Positions 35,845 to 48,300 of a stretch of DNA of 64,000 nucleotides are shown here, piece by piece. The position numbers and the translations under genes are program-made. Location of the stretch: positions 53,367,328 to 53,431,327 of the forward strand of contig JAVIAB010000051.1 in assembly GCA_032433765.1 (NCBI GenBank), read 5' to 3'. The DNA comes from Megaustenia siamemsis. Taxonomy: Eukaryota > Mollusca > Gastropoda > Stylommatophora > Ariophantidae. Each line of letters begins with the position of its first letter. Position 1 is the first letter of the stretch. The notes beneath the pieces were generated by a model, which saw nothing but the letters and a program-made list of their open reading frames with translations, did no database searches and was not told the origin of the DNA.

Positions 35845-36060
35845 GTGTCCATATTTTTCAGTGACCAATGGCCTTTTATTTGGAGATGTGGTAGGTATCA
35901 AACCAGATCGTCCCACTTCTCCCAAAGAAAATCACTGGTACCCATTTTCAGAAGCTTGGTAAAGCTATGTTTGTCCAAAATAAATTTGCCACATCTGGAA
36001 CATGAAGCTAGAACCTTAGGGTCAGTTATGAGTGCACTAACCTCTCAGCCACCAAAACTT
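35845..36060 (-). mobile_element. SINE-C copy
   Basis: Matches 42800-43080: CAGTGACCAATGGCC / TATGACCACGGCAC, GATGTGGTAGGTATCAA / GATGTGGTCGGTATCAA, CACTGGTACCCATTTTCAGA / CTCTGGTACCCATTTTTAGA, and CACTAACCTCTCAGCCACCA at the tRNA-like end. Confidence 0.65.
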
Positions 36061-36456
36061 CATTTTAAAATGTCCACACTTCCCATTCATCAATGAAGTG
36101 AAAGTACAATTTACATTTTATCTTATATTTCATCATATTTTTGACAAAATTCAACACAAATGTGCCAAATTAATTTTGTCTCTTCAGTAACAAATGTGAT
36201 GAACACTGTCGTGAACAAACTATATAAACAGGAGAAAAGTTAATGGCAAACATTTAAATGCATGATGAGCTGGAGGGTCAATCCATACCTGTCTGTGTTA
36301 CTCTGTTTCTGAATAATGCTACCATTCCAGGTCTTTTTGACAACACCATGTAGTATCATTTTCTACATTAACCTGTCTAATTAGCAGATTTAATATCTAG
36401 GTGTTTTTTTGATTTCACACAAAAACAGGGAGCAATAATTAGCTTTAACCCAACAA

Positions 36457-39400
36457 CTAAAAGTAAGGTACCCAATTACTTTTATCTGCAGGTTTCAACT
36501 CTCCAGTAACTAACAAAACAATGTCGATAATCCACCATATTCCTACCCCTCCCAAAGTCAAGAGTTTACCAACTGCAGTGCCTGTAAGGAGCAAATAAAT
36601 ATGTTGTTAATGTCATCTTTATAAAAAAATTGCACAAAAGAAAGTATAAAACAGAGAATAGATTATTAAAAGTTTACTAGAAAAAAAATAACTAATTAAA
36701 GAAGATACTGTTCTTTAACTACATTTTCCCAATTTGATTTTTCTTCTTCTAATCTACTTTAAGCAAATCTTAACTGCTCACTGTGGGCAAGCCTGATAAT
36801 GTACATAAACAAATTCCTTTAAGTAAATGCCCCATATCATGCAATAGTCTATTTGACTGGGTTCTAGCCAGTTCATTATGTGCATAAAAAGGCACATTAA
36901 TAATCTCAACAACTGGGCTAAATAACAATTTTACCTGTGTGGCCTAAACAAAATCTATCCATTCCAAGGAAGCCCAACAAAACTGAATAGATCAGTGTCG
37001 TGACAAAGTAATGGCCACTGTACCTTGATAATAAAAAAAAAAAAAGTAATTAACTTGAGACAATTTAAAAAGTAATTTAAAATAAATTTATTCCACCAAT
37101 CTCAACCTTAAAAATAGCATCTGGCTGAACTCTGAAACCATCACAAGGTTGCCCTGCACCGGATCCCATCCCACTGTGGAATAGCAGAAGATGAGAAAAC
37201 AGACCAGCTTGTAGGTGCAGAGGGCAAACAACCACATGCACCAGGTACATACCATCATCAGAAGAAACAAATAGTCAAAACAATAAAAGACCCAATGCCC
37301 CAAATCAAGATGCCTACCATAGTATGAATATAGGGGAACAAGTTATCATTATATGCCTCAGAAAAGGAGACAAACAACTGCATCATGTATACAAATTAAA
37401 AATTGGCATCCTAGCCAAAATTACACGTTGACAGGCGCTCCAGACTTCTGAACACAAACTTCAAGACTTGAATATAGTACAATGATGAATATCCATTGGC
37501 CCATAGATACAACACTACAGGCAAAACTATATAGATCTCTGTAAGAATTACAAAATAAATTTATACTAGAAATGATACTGCAGATTTAGGGGAATGATTG
37601 ACAGACAGATTAGTCTGTTACAACAGCAACCACAAGGAGGTGGAGTAGGATCTTGATCAGTTTTAGTTCACTGATCCTGATGCCAACAATCAACTATTGA
37701 CTGGATACATGGACACGGATTTTCACAGAGGGTTCCACAACTGAAGCCTTGAAGAAGGGAGGCGGTGACATCTAAATAACATACTCCAGAGGAATGACAG
37801 AAACATACATACTCTCTTCTAACTGGAGAAAGGTGCAAAAATTTAGAGCTGAGGCAATGGCACTCCACACAGTCATACAAACTCTGAATGCACAAGAGGT
37901 CCCAAATTTGTCATTCTCACCAATGCAAAGTCAGATCAAAACAGGACAGAATCATCTAAGAAATAAAGAACAGCATATGTTCATTTTCAGAAAAGACAGA
38001 ACTAGACTGTAGTTGATACCTGCACATTGTGGCATCCTGGAATTGAGAAAGCAGATAAACTCGCAAAAGCAGGTAGAAGCCTTCAACAGTCCAACCAACC
38101 TGAGCCTCAAAGAAATAAAAACAATCCTGAAGCAAGCTAGGAAAACAGAATGGAAGGAATTGTATGGAAAATATGAGGCAGAACATGACAGCCTAAACAA
38201 ACTTAGCAGACATAAGCAGACTCAGACTCAGAACAGGTCATTGTGGTCTCAGAGCACATCTACACAAGATGGGACTCAGTGACTTTGCAATAAGTGACTG
38301 CAGAGCAGCCAAACAACTCCAGAACATAGACTACAGAACTTCAGCACTCTAAACACCCAAAGAACACAAATATGACTAAAAGAAACAACCATACATGACA
38401 AGATATGGGGAACCGGTGATGACCTCAAAAGCACCCCCTTGTTCGTGACTCAAGCTGGTCTAAATGCATAGCAATATCTGAAGAAGTTATTGACTGCTAT
38501 CAGCACATATGCTGTTAGGCATCTTGAGTACCCTAATTCTATTCTGTTCATAGAATCAGCATCACTGCAGTCGAGAAGTCCCCATATCCACTTCACTCAT
38601 GTCACACCATAGAGCATTGGTAAATTCTGTTAAAAAGGTTGACTGCCATGCAGCCCTAATTGGCGGCACAGGCAACGATTCCAAATGACTTCCATCGAAT
38701 AGAGAGTGTTCAGACACTTCCTCTCTCGAGTTTCCTCGAAAACACACATTTAAAACAAACAAAAGCAACCCAAATGGTTTAAGTACCCAGGTTATATCAA
38801 ATTCATTTTACTGTGAGAGATTTACATTTTGGCTTAATTTAGATGTAAATGTTTAATAAAAAATAATAATTAATTAGAAAAGTACATTAACAATAAGAAA
38901 GATGCTCATACAGAACAAATAATAACTTACATTATGCAAGGGAATCCATCTTTAAGAAAAGTTCTGTTGCCGTAGCATTCAATACCAGGTAGAACGGTAC
39001 ACCAAACACTTGTCTTTTGGACATCTTCATATTTCTCACCACCCCACTGAAGAATATATGTAAAATAATATTAAAACACAACAATAAATGATAGTACAAA
39101 AAATTAATTATTCTAAAACACTACAATCACTTTAGTTAGTGAAAAGTTGACCTGAATGAAACGGTTAAATATATTTCTCTTCACTTCTCAAGCTGAATTA
39201 CAGTAAACAATTCAACCAGTTTTTTTATTGCTAAAATATTCTAAATTAAAATCACAGCATAAATTCTTCTTCTACCTTTCAGCTCTCTGTGGTGCATAGG
39301 TCTTAAAAAACACTTTCCAGGCCGTTCTGTTTCTTGCCATTCTTTTAAGATAATTCCATATCATCTTCATCTCTGTTTTCCATCTGTCATCTGCAAGAAT

Positions 39401-42299
39401 TCCTTGGTCTTTTTCCCTGGAGATTAAAAAAAAAGCCTCTTGTGTAAACAGTTGGCTTCCGCAGTGTGTGTCCTATCCAGCGCCATCGTCTTCGCTTTAT
39501 CTCTCTATCCACTGGTATTTGACTGGTACATTTCCATAATTCTATGTTAGTGATTTTGTCCTGCCATTTCCATCCTTTTGTTCTGCGTAAGCATCCATTA
39601 ATGAAAGTCTGTATCTTCATCATTGTCATTTTTGTTGTTCTCCATTAATAAAACAGGATAAATTGTTTCTCTTTAATCATCAATAGCCAGCAAAAGTCAT
39701 TTGTTTAATCAAAAGAGAATAATCTGAAAAATGTGCAATCTAATTATGTTTATCTCAACATTTTATTTGTGCACATTTTTCAAGACAACAGATTTTTAAA
39801 AAATCTATTTCTCATAGTATTGAGATATTTGCTGTACATTTGCCAGGAGTAGAAAAGAAATATGTTGACCAAGTAGATATAAGTAAGTATGACAACAAGT
39901 TTTGGGGTAAATAATTGATAGCTTGTCTATCACAACATTTGCCTATTAAAAATTTAACCGAAGAAACAGTGTGAAGTGTTTTAAACAACTGTATTTTTTC
40001 TGTGTTCTTCCTTGCCTTAAATCTGCAAAAGGTAAATATATTCACAGCTGCATGCTCACCAATAAAAGAACATCTACAGTTACCAAATCTCAGGGATGAA
40101 AGAAACGAGCATAAAATATTGTACAAATACAGAATAAACCTATTAAAAATCTTAATTTATTTTTTACATTACAAAAACAATAAAGTAGTCAAGTTTCATA
40201 TCCAGTTTTCATCTTATTAATTGAACTTGTATTCATGTTCGGGATACCCTTGGGGAAGCTGGAGATCCCATTTAGCCCCCCTATCAGGGTTACATGAAGC
40301 CATTGGAGCAGGTGATGGACGGTGTTGTGGGAGCAGCCGACAAGTAGTGTCGGCTATGGCCCCCACTCTGTGATGGCAGGCAGCATAAAAATAAACAGGA
40401 CAAATCTGAAACAAGTACAACTATTCAAATACTTGGGCACAATAATAACATCAGATGGAAGATGCACCACAGAAATAAAAAGCAGAATAGCTCAGGCCAA
40501 AATAGCATTTCAGAAAATGAAAAATATCTTATGCAACAAATCTATGTCAATAAAAATGATAAAGAGAGTTCATCGAAGCTATATAGAACCAATTCTGACC
40601 TATGGAAGCGAATCATGGACAGTAGACAAACAAATGAAAAGACGATTAGAGGCCACAGAGATGGATTTCTCAGAAGAATATTGAAAGTTTCCTGGACAGC
40701 TAAAAAGACCAATCAGGTAATTCTCAAATAGGCCAACACAAAAAGGGAGATCCTAAAAAACATCAGAAAGAAACAACCAACATTTTTCGGACACATTCAT
40801 GGAGATTATGGAAGGACATGATCGCCTATGCTGAATCTCATGATATGAATTATTAGCAAGATGATGTATTAAAGAAAATCAGTTCTAATAGTATGTTGGG
40901 ATCATCATCATTGCATTCCAGATACATTCATAGATGCTCCGATCTTCAATTCAAAACATTCATCAGCATGCAATAAATAAATGTGCCAGGGTGGTGTTGA
41001 TTAGCATTTCCTCTCATTCATACAAATATCACTCTACTCTAACAATGCTTTATCCCAAGCAAATGAAATCTAGATAGTGATGTAGTTTCCCTTTTTCAGA
41101 GTACCTCTCTCTCTCTCCATCCCTCTCTCTGTGCTTGCATGTGAGCGCGCAATTACTAACTTAGAACTAAAGGAAAGAACCAAACAAACCCAAGTGGACA
41201 AAAAAGACAATGGCCCTGAATGTGACACACACTGTGAAAGCCAAATGAGAGTATTACACAACAGGCCCTTTTTTTGGAAAAGGGAAAAGCCAAATGATAC
41301 TTGGAAAAGCCAGGTGGCAGCAGTGGTGAAGAGGATGGAGAAGACATGGAGTGATCTTAAAAGTGATCATGCAAACTTTACTCTTTGTCCTGTTTCATGG
41401 AGGAGGGGTAAGAACAACATGACACATGAGTCCTGAGTTTTTTCCCTAAACCTGCGCCATGGCTGACACACTCCATCTTCGGCAAGCTGGATCTTTGTTT
41501 GATGTAGGAGTTTTCCTACTCGTTGGGTGGGTGCAGTCCAGGATTGTTGGGTCCACCATGCCCATGGTTTCTGTCTGAGTGTTCTCCCATAGCCTTTCCT
41601 TCTCCCAATGGTAACTGCTAAACAGCAGTGGTTTGTTTTCCGGGGTGTCCTTCCTCACAGACAGATCTTTGAATGCAGCTCTTATTTGCATGGCCTGTCC
41701 CTGTCCTATCGTTGGACATATGGGGCGTTTTTTAATTGGTGCAACAGTTCCATCTGTTGCCCCCACCCCATTCACAGTAGAAGAGGCCTTCCATCTGGTC
41801 TTTGGTTCATGAGATCAAATCTGTAGTCCTGTCTCCATGATGAAGCTGACAGTTCTCTCCAGGTCATGATGGCTGCCCCATAGTTTCTGCCCTAGTTCAA
41901 CACCATATAGTCAGATTTGATGCAGTGGTTCCTTGTGGGCAGGACACAGATGAAGGATATGCTCCGGGTCCTGGATACCAGTTTCACAAAGGCATTCATT
42001 TGTGTGAGACACTTTGAGATGGTAAAGTCTACAGTGACTACTGGAACCTTTGTAATTGGTGTCTGGGGTCATCATAGTTGCTTATATTCTTTACCACTCT
42101 GCATGGAATTTGTTGTATATTATGGTTTTCACTTCTCTGTAGGTCACATTGTGGCGGAACTGTTCCATTTTGCTTCCTGTTTTGGATAGTGTGCCCTCTC
42201 ATTACCACCAATTCCATAGTGGGATGGTAACCACTGGATTACTATTATTGTTTTTTGGGCAATTTTGTTATTTTCCTTCTCATGTTTTGGAGTGTTTGT

Positions 42300-42333
<34 letters not shown>

Positions 42334-45300
42334 TATGACAGCTAGAAGTGATTTGCAATCTGTAAAAAGTGTGACCTGTCCTGGTGGTTTATGCTCTGAC
42401 TTCATGACAATCTCTGTAACTTGAAATAGTGCAAGTGATTTTATTCTGTGATTTTAACAGATACTGGTTGGGAAGAATGTTGTGTTTACAAGACAAGATA
42501 TTAAGTACTTGAAATAAAATGTACTTTTGTGCATCCAAATCCTTGCTCGTTTCTCTTGGTAACATTGCCTTTTAAATCTTCAGGATCACTGCAATTCAGA
42601 AACTCCAAAGGCCTGCAAGCCAATACAGAAGTAACAAAAAAAATATAAATCTAAAATGAAAAACACAATATATATAAATATATATATATATATATCCCTG
42701 TTTTATCTGCAAAAAATACCATAAATGGACGTTTTGTTATAATCAGATTTGATAATATTTGTTGTCAATACCTTTCTCTTTTGTTATTATGTTCACTGAT
42801 ATAAAAGTAAAGGTCCCCTCCACGCCTTGCTAGGCGTTTGGGGAATATGGTGTTAGTGACCATATTTTTCTATGACCACGGCACATTTTTGGGTGATGTG
42901 GTCGGTATCAAGCCAGGCCGCCTTTGGTTCCCAGAAAAATCTCTGGTACCCATTTTTAGAGGCTAGGTGAACCCCCCAAGCCTTGTCAGTCTGAAATAAA
43001 ATCTGCCACTGCTGCTGATAAAACTCGGACCCTTTTTTGTCAGAAAGCGAGCACACTAACCACTTAAGAACTAAGGCTTCCTTCACTGATGACTAAAGAA
43101 AAAATATTCTTTCTTAATGTCCACCATTAAAGAATATTAAGTAAGTAGACTGTGGTTTACAGCAAGCCATTGCATTTGTCAGCTGTGACATTTGGCTAGT
43201 GCTTTTGGTCCAACACATTAGACTTCAGCATGGTATTTTTAATTTAGAGTATTGGGTACCTTTCTCTCAATCTCAACTCAGTTGGCCAGTCTGTTTCTAA
43301 AGGGAACCATGAAAAGGTTCAACATGATCTGGACTGTTCTGATTCACTTGATTTATTGACTGCTTTCAGTATCGACGATATTGACATGATTATATAATTT
43401 ACTGAATCACTAGACATAGATGGAGACTCAAGAGTTATATTTTTACATTTACATCCTACTATAATACTGCTCTTACTATGTGCCGTCTTTGGTCCGAGAA
43501 GAAATACTTCTACTACCTTACTAGTATTTTAATTAATATATTTTATTATTAATTTTATAATAATAAAGAAAGTATAACAACAATATAAGGCCCTTTTAGT
43601 CTTGTCAGACGGTCTAGTGGAGGCTATTTTTTTGAGGTTTTGTTTTTGTTGAACAGCTTCTCATGGGTATTTCTACCAATGTTTGACAAACACACATGGC
43701 CACAGAATGAACAAGTCAGGTCCACTGATTCACAGGGTTTTACATTCTTTTTCATGAGTCGTTTCTCTTCTAAGTTGTGCCTTAGCAGTCTCAAATGATG
43801 TTATACCATTCTTTATACATGCTCTCGATGATGTGTGATCACTTGCCAGATGTTCCCAGTCATTTTCACAGATGCAGAAGTCATACAGAGATGATTTACA
43901 GATATCTCTGTATCGTAGTTTAGGTCTGCTGATTTGTCTTTTTCCATGTGTTAGTTCATCAGATAGTATTTGCCTGGGGATGCATTTTTCTTCCATTCGC
44001 TGGACATGCCCCAGCCTTGACATCTGAGCATCAACATGATTGTTGGGGTCTTAGCATGTTGCATGACAGTTAAGTTGGTTATTTTGTCCTGCCATTTGAT
44101 GTGCATTATTCTGCAGAAACATCACATGTGGAAGACATTTAGTCTTTTTTTGTGATTTGAGTATGTTGTCCAGGTTTCAGATCCATATAATAGTGTGCTA
44201 AGCACATAAGTTTGATATATTATGAGTTTGGTCTTCAGTGTTAGTTTCGTGTTGTTCCAGGCCCTTTCTGTGAGTTTGCCGAAGGTCGAAGCTGCCTTAC
44301 CATTCAGCTGTTTATTTCATCATCAAGAGAAGTGGTTTGCGTAATTGTGGATCCAAGATACATGAATTGCTGAACTGATTCTAGTCAAGTTAACAATAAA
44401 TATTAATTATTTTATAAAAGTTGCAAATAAAGTAGTTCTGTAAAGTTAAAGTAACTTTTAAAGTAAACCAGTAAACTAAGTTTAAGTAAATAAGTTCTGA
44501 GAACTGTTCTCTATTCTGTTGTAAGACAATTCATTTATTCATTGATATCACTCATTCACTGGTACTAATTTAATGATTATGTATACAGAACATATGTTGG
44601 ACATGTGATGAGAAGAGATAATAACTGAATAGCAAAGCAGGCCCTGATATGGGAAACAACAGGTAAGAGAAAAAGAGGAAGACCCAGGGAGACACTCAGA
44701 AGAACATTGATGAGAGAGGCAAGAGCAACAGGATTCGGTTCCCTCAATGAGATAGAGCTGCTTGCACAGAACAGAGACAGATTGCGAGATCTGATAAAAT
44801 ATATTTAAAAGAAAACTGCTAGAACAAAAATTCAGATATGAGAAGGTGTATCTTAGTCTACGCCCTATGGGCCGGCAACGGCTCAAAGGTCAATAGATAG
44901 ATAGTAGATAGATACAGAATTAAATTACTGTTAGTATTAATTACTATACTATTAGTATTATTACAAGGAGTCAGACAAGGCTGTGTTCTGTCGCCGGATT
45001 TGTTTTCACTTTACAGCGAATATATTATGACATCAATAGTAGACAAAAAGGAATTGAAGTCAACGGTCACAACATAAATAATTTGCGATATGCGGATGAC
45101 ACAGTCTTAATAGCAGAGACAGAGAACGAACTACAAGAAATGATAGACATAATAGTGGAAGAAAGCAACAAGAAAGGTCTCAGTCTGAATAGTAAGAAAA
45201 CAGAAGTAATCGAAGAAACAATCATCACCATCATGCAGCATAAAAATAAACGAGACAAACCTGAAACAAGTACAACGTTTCAAATACTTGGGCACAATAA

Positions 45301-48300
45301 TAACATCAGATGGGAGATGCACCACAGAAATAAAAAGCAGAATAGCTCAGGCCAAAATAGCATTTCAGTCAGAAAATGAAAAATATCTTATGCAACAAAT
45401 CTATGTCAATAAAAATGAGAGTTCATCGGTGCTATATAGAACCAATTCTGACCTATGGAAGCGAATCATGGACAGTAGACAAACAAATGAAAAGACGATT
45501 AGAGGCCACAGAGATGGGATTTCTCAGAAGAATGTTGAAAGTTCCCTGAACAGATAAAAAGACCAATGAGGGAGTTCTCAAAGAGGCCAACACAAAAAGG
45601 GAGTAGGGAGCTCTTAAAAAACATCAGAAAGAAGCAATCAACATTTTTCTGGCACATCATGAGAAGAGGAAAATTGGAATACTTGGTTACAACTGGCAAA
45701 ATAAAAGGAAAGAGAGATCGCGGACGACAAGAGAGAAAATACTGGATAGCTTGGTGTCATGGCATGGAAAACATTCAACAACAGAACAGAACTGACACGA
45801 TGCTGTAGATAGAAGATTGTCATTTGTGGAGGGACATGATCGCCTACGCCAACCGCAGGATACATACAAAATACATGATGATTAGTATTGTCTGGTCTTG
45901 AGAAGACATTAAGTTAAGTAGGCATAGAATAGATGATAAGTGCATTCATTGTTTTGTGGCTTGCAGCATAATTGTGATATTTTTTCACATTTCGAAGACA
46001 CCTGATGTTAGTTTGTTAGTGTATTTTTGAGTACCGGGTTGCTTCCCCTCTTGAGCAGACAAGACTGTTTGTTTCTTACTAGGAGCACCACAGAGGTGGA
46101 GTAGACTTCAACACAATACATCTGTCTTTAAGCCCATATGATATTATTTTAGGGTGTGGGGGATGGCCCATAAGATATTATTTTAGGGTGTTGTTACAAT
46201 GAAGAGGAGCAGTCAACAGGAAAAGATGATTGTACATTCCTGTGTTTCTTCTTTTTTTTTCAAGAGGTAATTATTTTGTACTCATTGTTACAAATGTTAG
46301 TGATTACTCTGCTTATTTTTTAGGTTGAGATTGGCAGAATAAATTTATTTGTAGTTACTTTTAAATTGTCAGAAGTTAATTACTGTTTTTTAATTTTAAG
46401 GTACACTTAACTCTTTCCGTACGGAGGGTTTTTGTCAATGCAGTGGAAGAGATTTCAGAGACAAAATTTTTCATGGACCTTATTTATGGTTTTAAATATC
46501 AATCTACATATTTTATATTTATCTAACACGTATTATATATGGATTTTTATATAATTGAACGAGGAATTAGATTTCATCAATACCAAGATGATATACAAGA
46601 CATGTAAATAGAAAAATTGGAGATAAATGACCAAAACAAACATATTAAAATCATAATTGTCAGCTTACCATCATATCGATCTGGTTATAGTAATCCAAAA
46701 TTAGTTATTTTGTGAAAACAACACTTAGCAATATGTCTTCAAGCAGCCATTAAAGTTTTTTTTTTTATGTAGCATGCAAATAACTTATCTTTTGTTATTC
46801 ACAATCGCAGCAAGTTGAAAAAAAAAAATGAAATTTCAACTCTTTTGGGAAAAAAAAAATCACTATGTACACAATATTTACACTTTTTTTTTTCAACTAT
46901 GCAAAAAAAAAAGCACAGCTGTTATTCTCCATGAAATGATATTGAAATGCAGTAAAGCATCCTTTTTGGCAACAATCTAACTCTAACTGCAGTCGTTTTT
47001 GGCTTTTTTGAGGCTGGAGGAATGTGTTCCTCATCACTGTCAATATCCAACTTGAGACTCATTTTCATCTACTAAATCCAGATCTGGGTCACTCAAAACA
47101 CTGTCACCATTGTTGTTATCAAAACTCTGTGAGTCTCATTATATCAAAACTCATTATTGGATTGATAAAAATGAATTGACTAACGTCTTCAGCTGTCATC
47201 AACTGAATTTTAGCCTTACAATCACTGAAGCCATTTTGGTCAGCTGATTTTTTTACCTTGTTTATGATAAACACTAAAACCAATGAAGAAAAAACACTTT
47301 TTGCATATGACTTTCAACTTGTACCACATGTGGAAGAAAGAAGGAACTGATTCTAGTCAAGTTAACAATAAATATTAATTATTTTATAAAAGTTGCAAAT
47401 AAAGTAGTTCTGTAAGTTAAAGTAACTTTTAAAGTAAACCAGTAAACTAAGTTTAAGTAAATAAGTTCTGAGAACTGTTCTCTATTCTGTTGTAAGACAA
47501 TTCATTTATTCATTGATATCACTCATTCACTGGTACTAATTTAATGATTATGTATACAGAACATATGTTGGACATGTGATGAGAAGAGATAATAACTGAA
47601 TAGCAAAGCAGGCCCTGATATGGGAAACAACAGGTAAGAGAAAAAGAGGAAGACCCAGGGAGACACTCAGAAGAACAATGATGAGAGAGGCAAGAGCAAC
47701 AGGATTCGGTTCCCTCAATGAGATAGAGCTGCTTGCACAGAACAGAGACAGATTGCGAGATCTGATAAAATATATTTAAAAGAAAACTGCTAGAACAAAA
47801 ATTCAGATATGAGAAGGTGTATCTTAGTCTACGCCCTATGGGCCGGCAACGGCTCAAAAGGTCAATAGATAGATAGTAGATAGATACAGAATTAAATTAC
47901 TGTTAGTATTAATTACTATACTATTAGTATTATTACAAGGAGTCAGACAAGGCTGTGTTCTGTCGCCGGATTTGTTTTCACTTTACAGCGAATATATTAT
48001 GACATCAATAGTAGACAAAAAGGAATTGAAGTCAACGGTCACAACATAAATAATTTGCGATATGCGGATGACACAGTCTTAATAGCAGAGACAGAGAACG
48101 AACTACAAGAAATGATAGACATAATAGTGGAAGAAAGCAACAAGAAAGGTCTCAGTCTGAATAGTAAGAAAACAGAAGTAATCGAAGAAACAATCATCAC
48201 CATCATGCAGCATAAAAATAAACGAGACAAACCTGAAACAAGTACAACGTTTCAAATACTTGGGCACAATAATAACATCAGATGGGAGATGCACCACAGA

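Larger units (their letters stand above)
44372..45889 (+). repeat. Direct duplication, unit 1
   Basis: Almost identical to 47344-48863 over about 1.52 kb. It contains a LINE-A 3' fragment (44590-44917) and a LINE-B insertion (44960-45880) with its target duplication ATTAGTATT (44951-44959, 45881-45889). The duplication ends exactly at the right copy of that target site. Confidence 0.93.

Noticed and set aside
38562..38768. 68-codon minus-strand ORF with [20 protein letters not shown]
   Set aside because: It looks protein-like, but I cannot place it in a family, it has no splice context, and it lies inside a TM2D2 intron among LINE debris; left unannotated.
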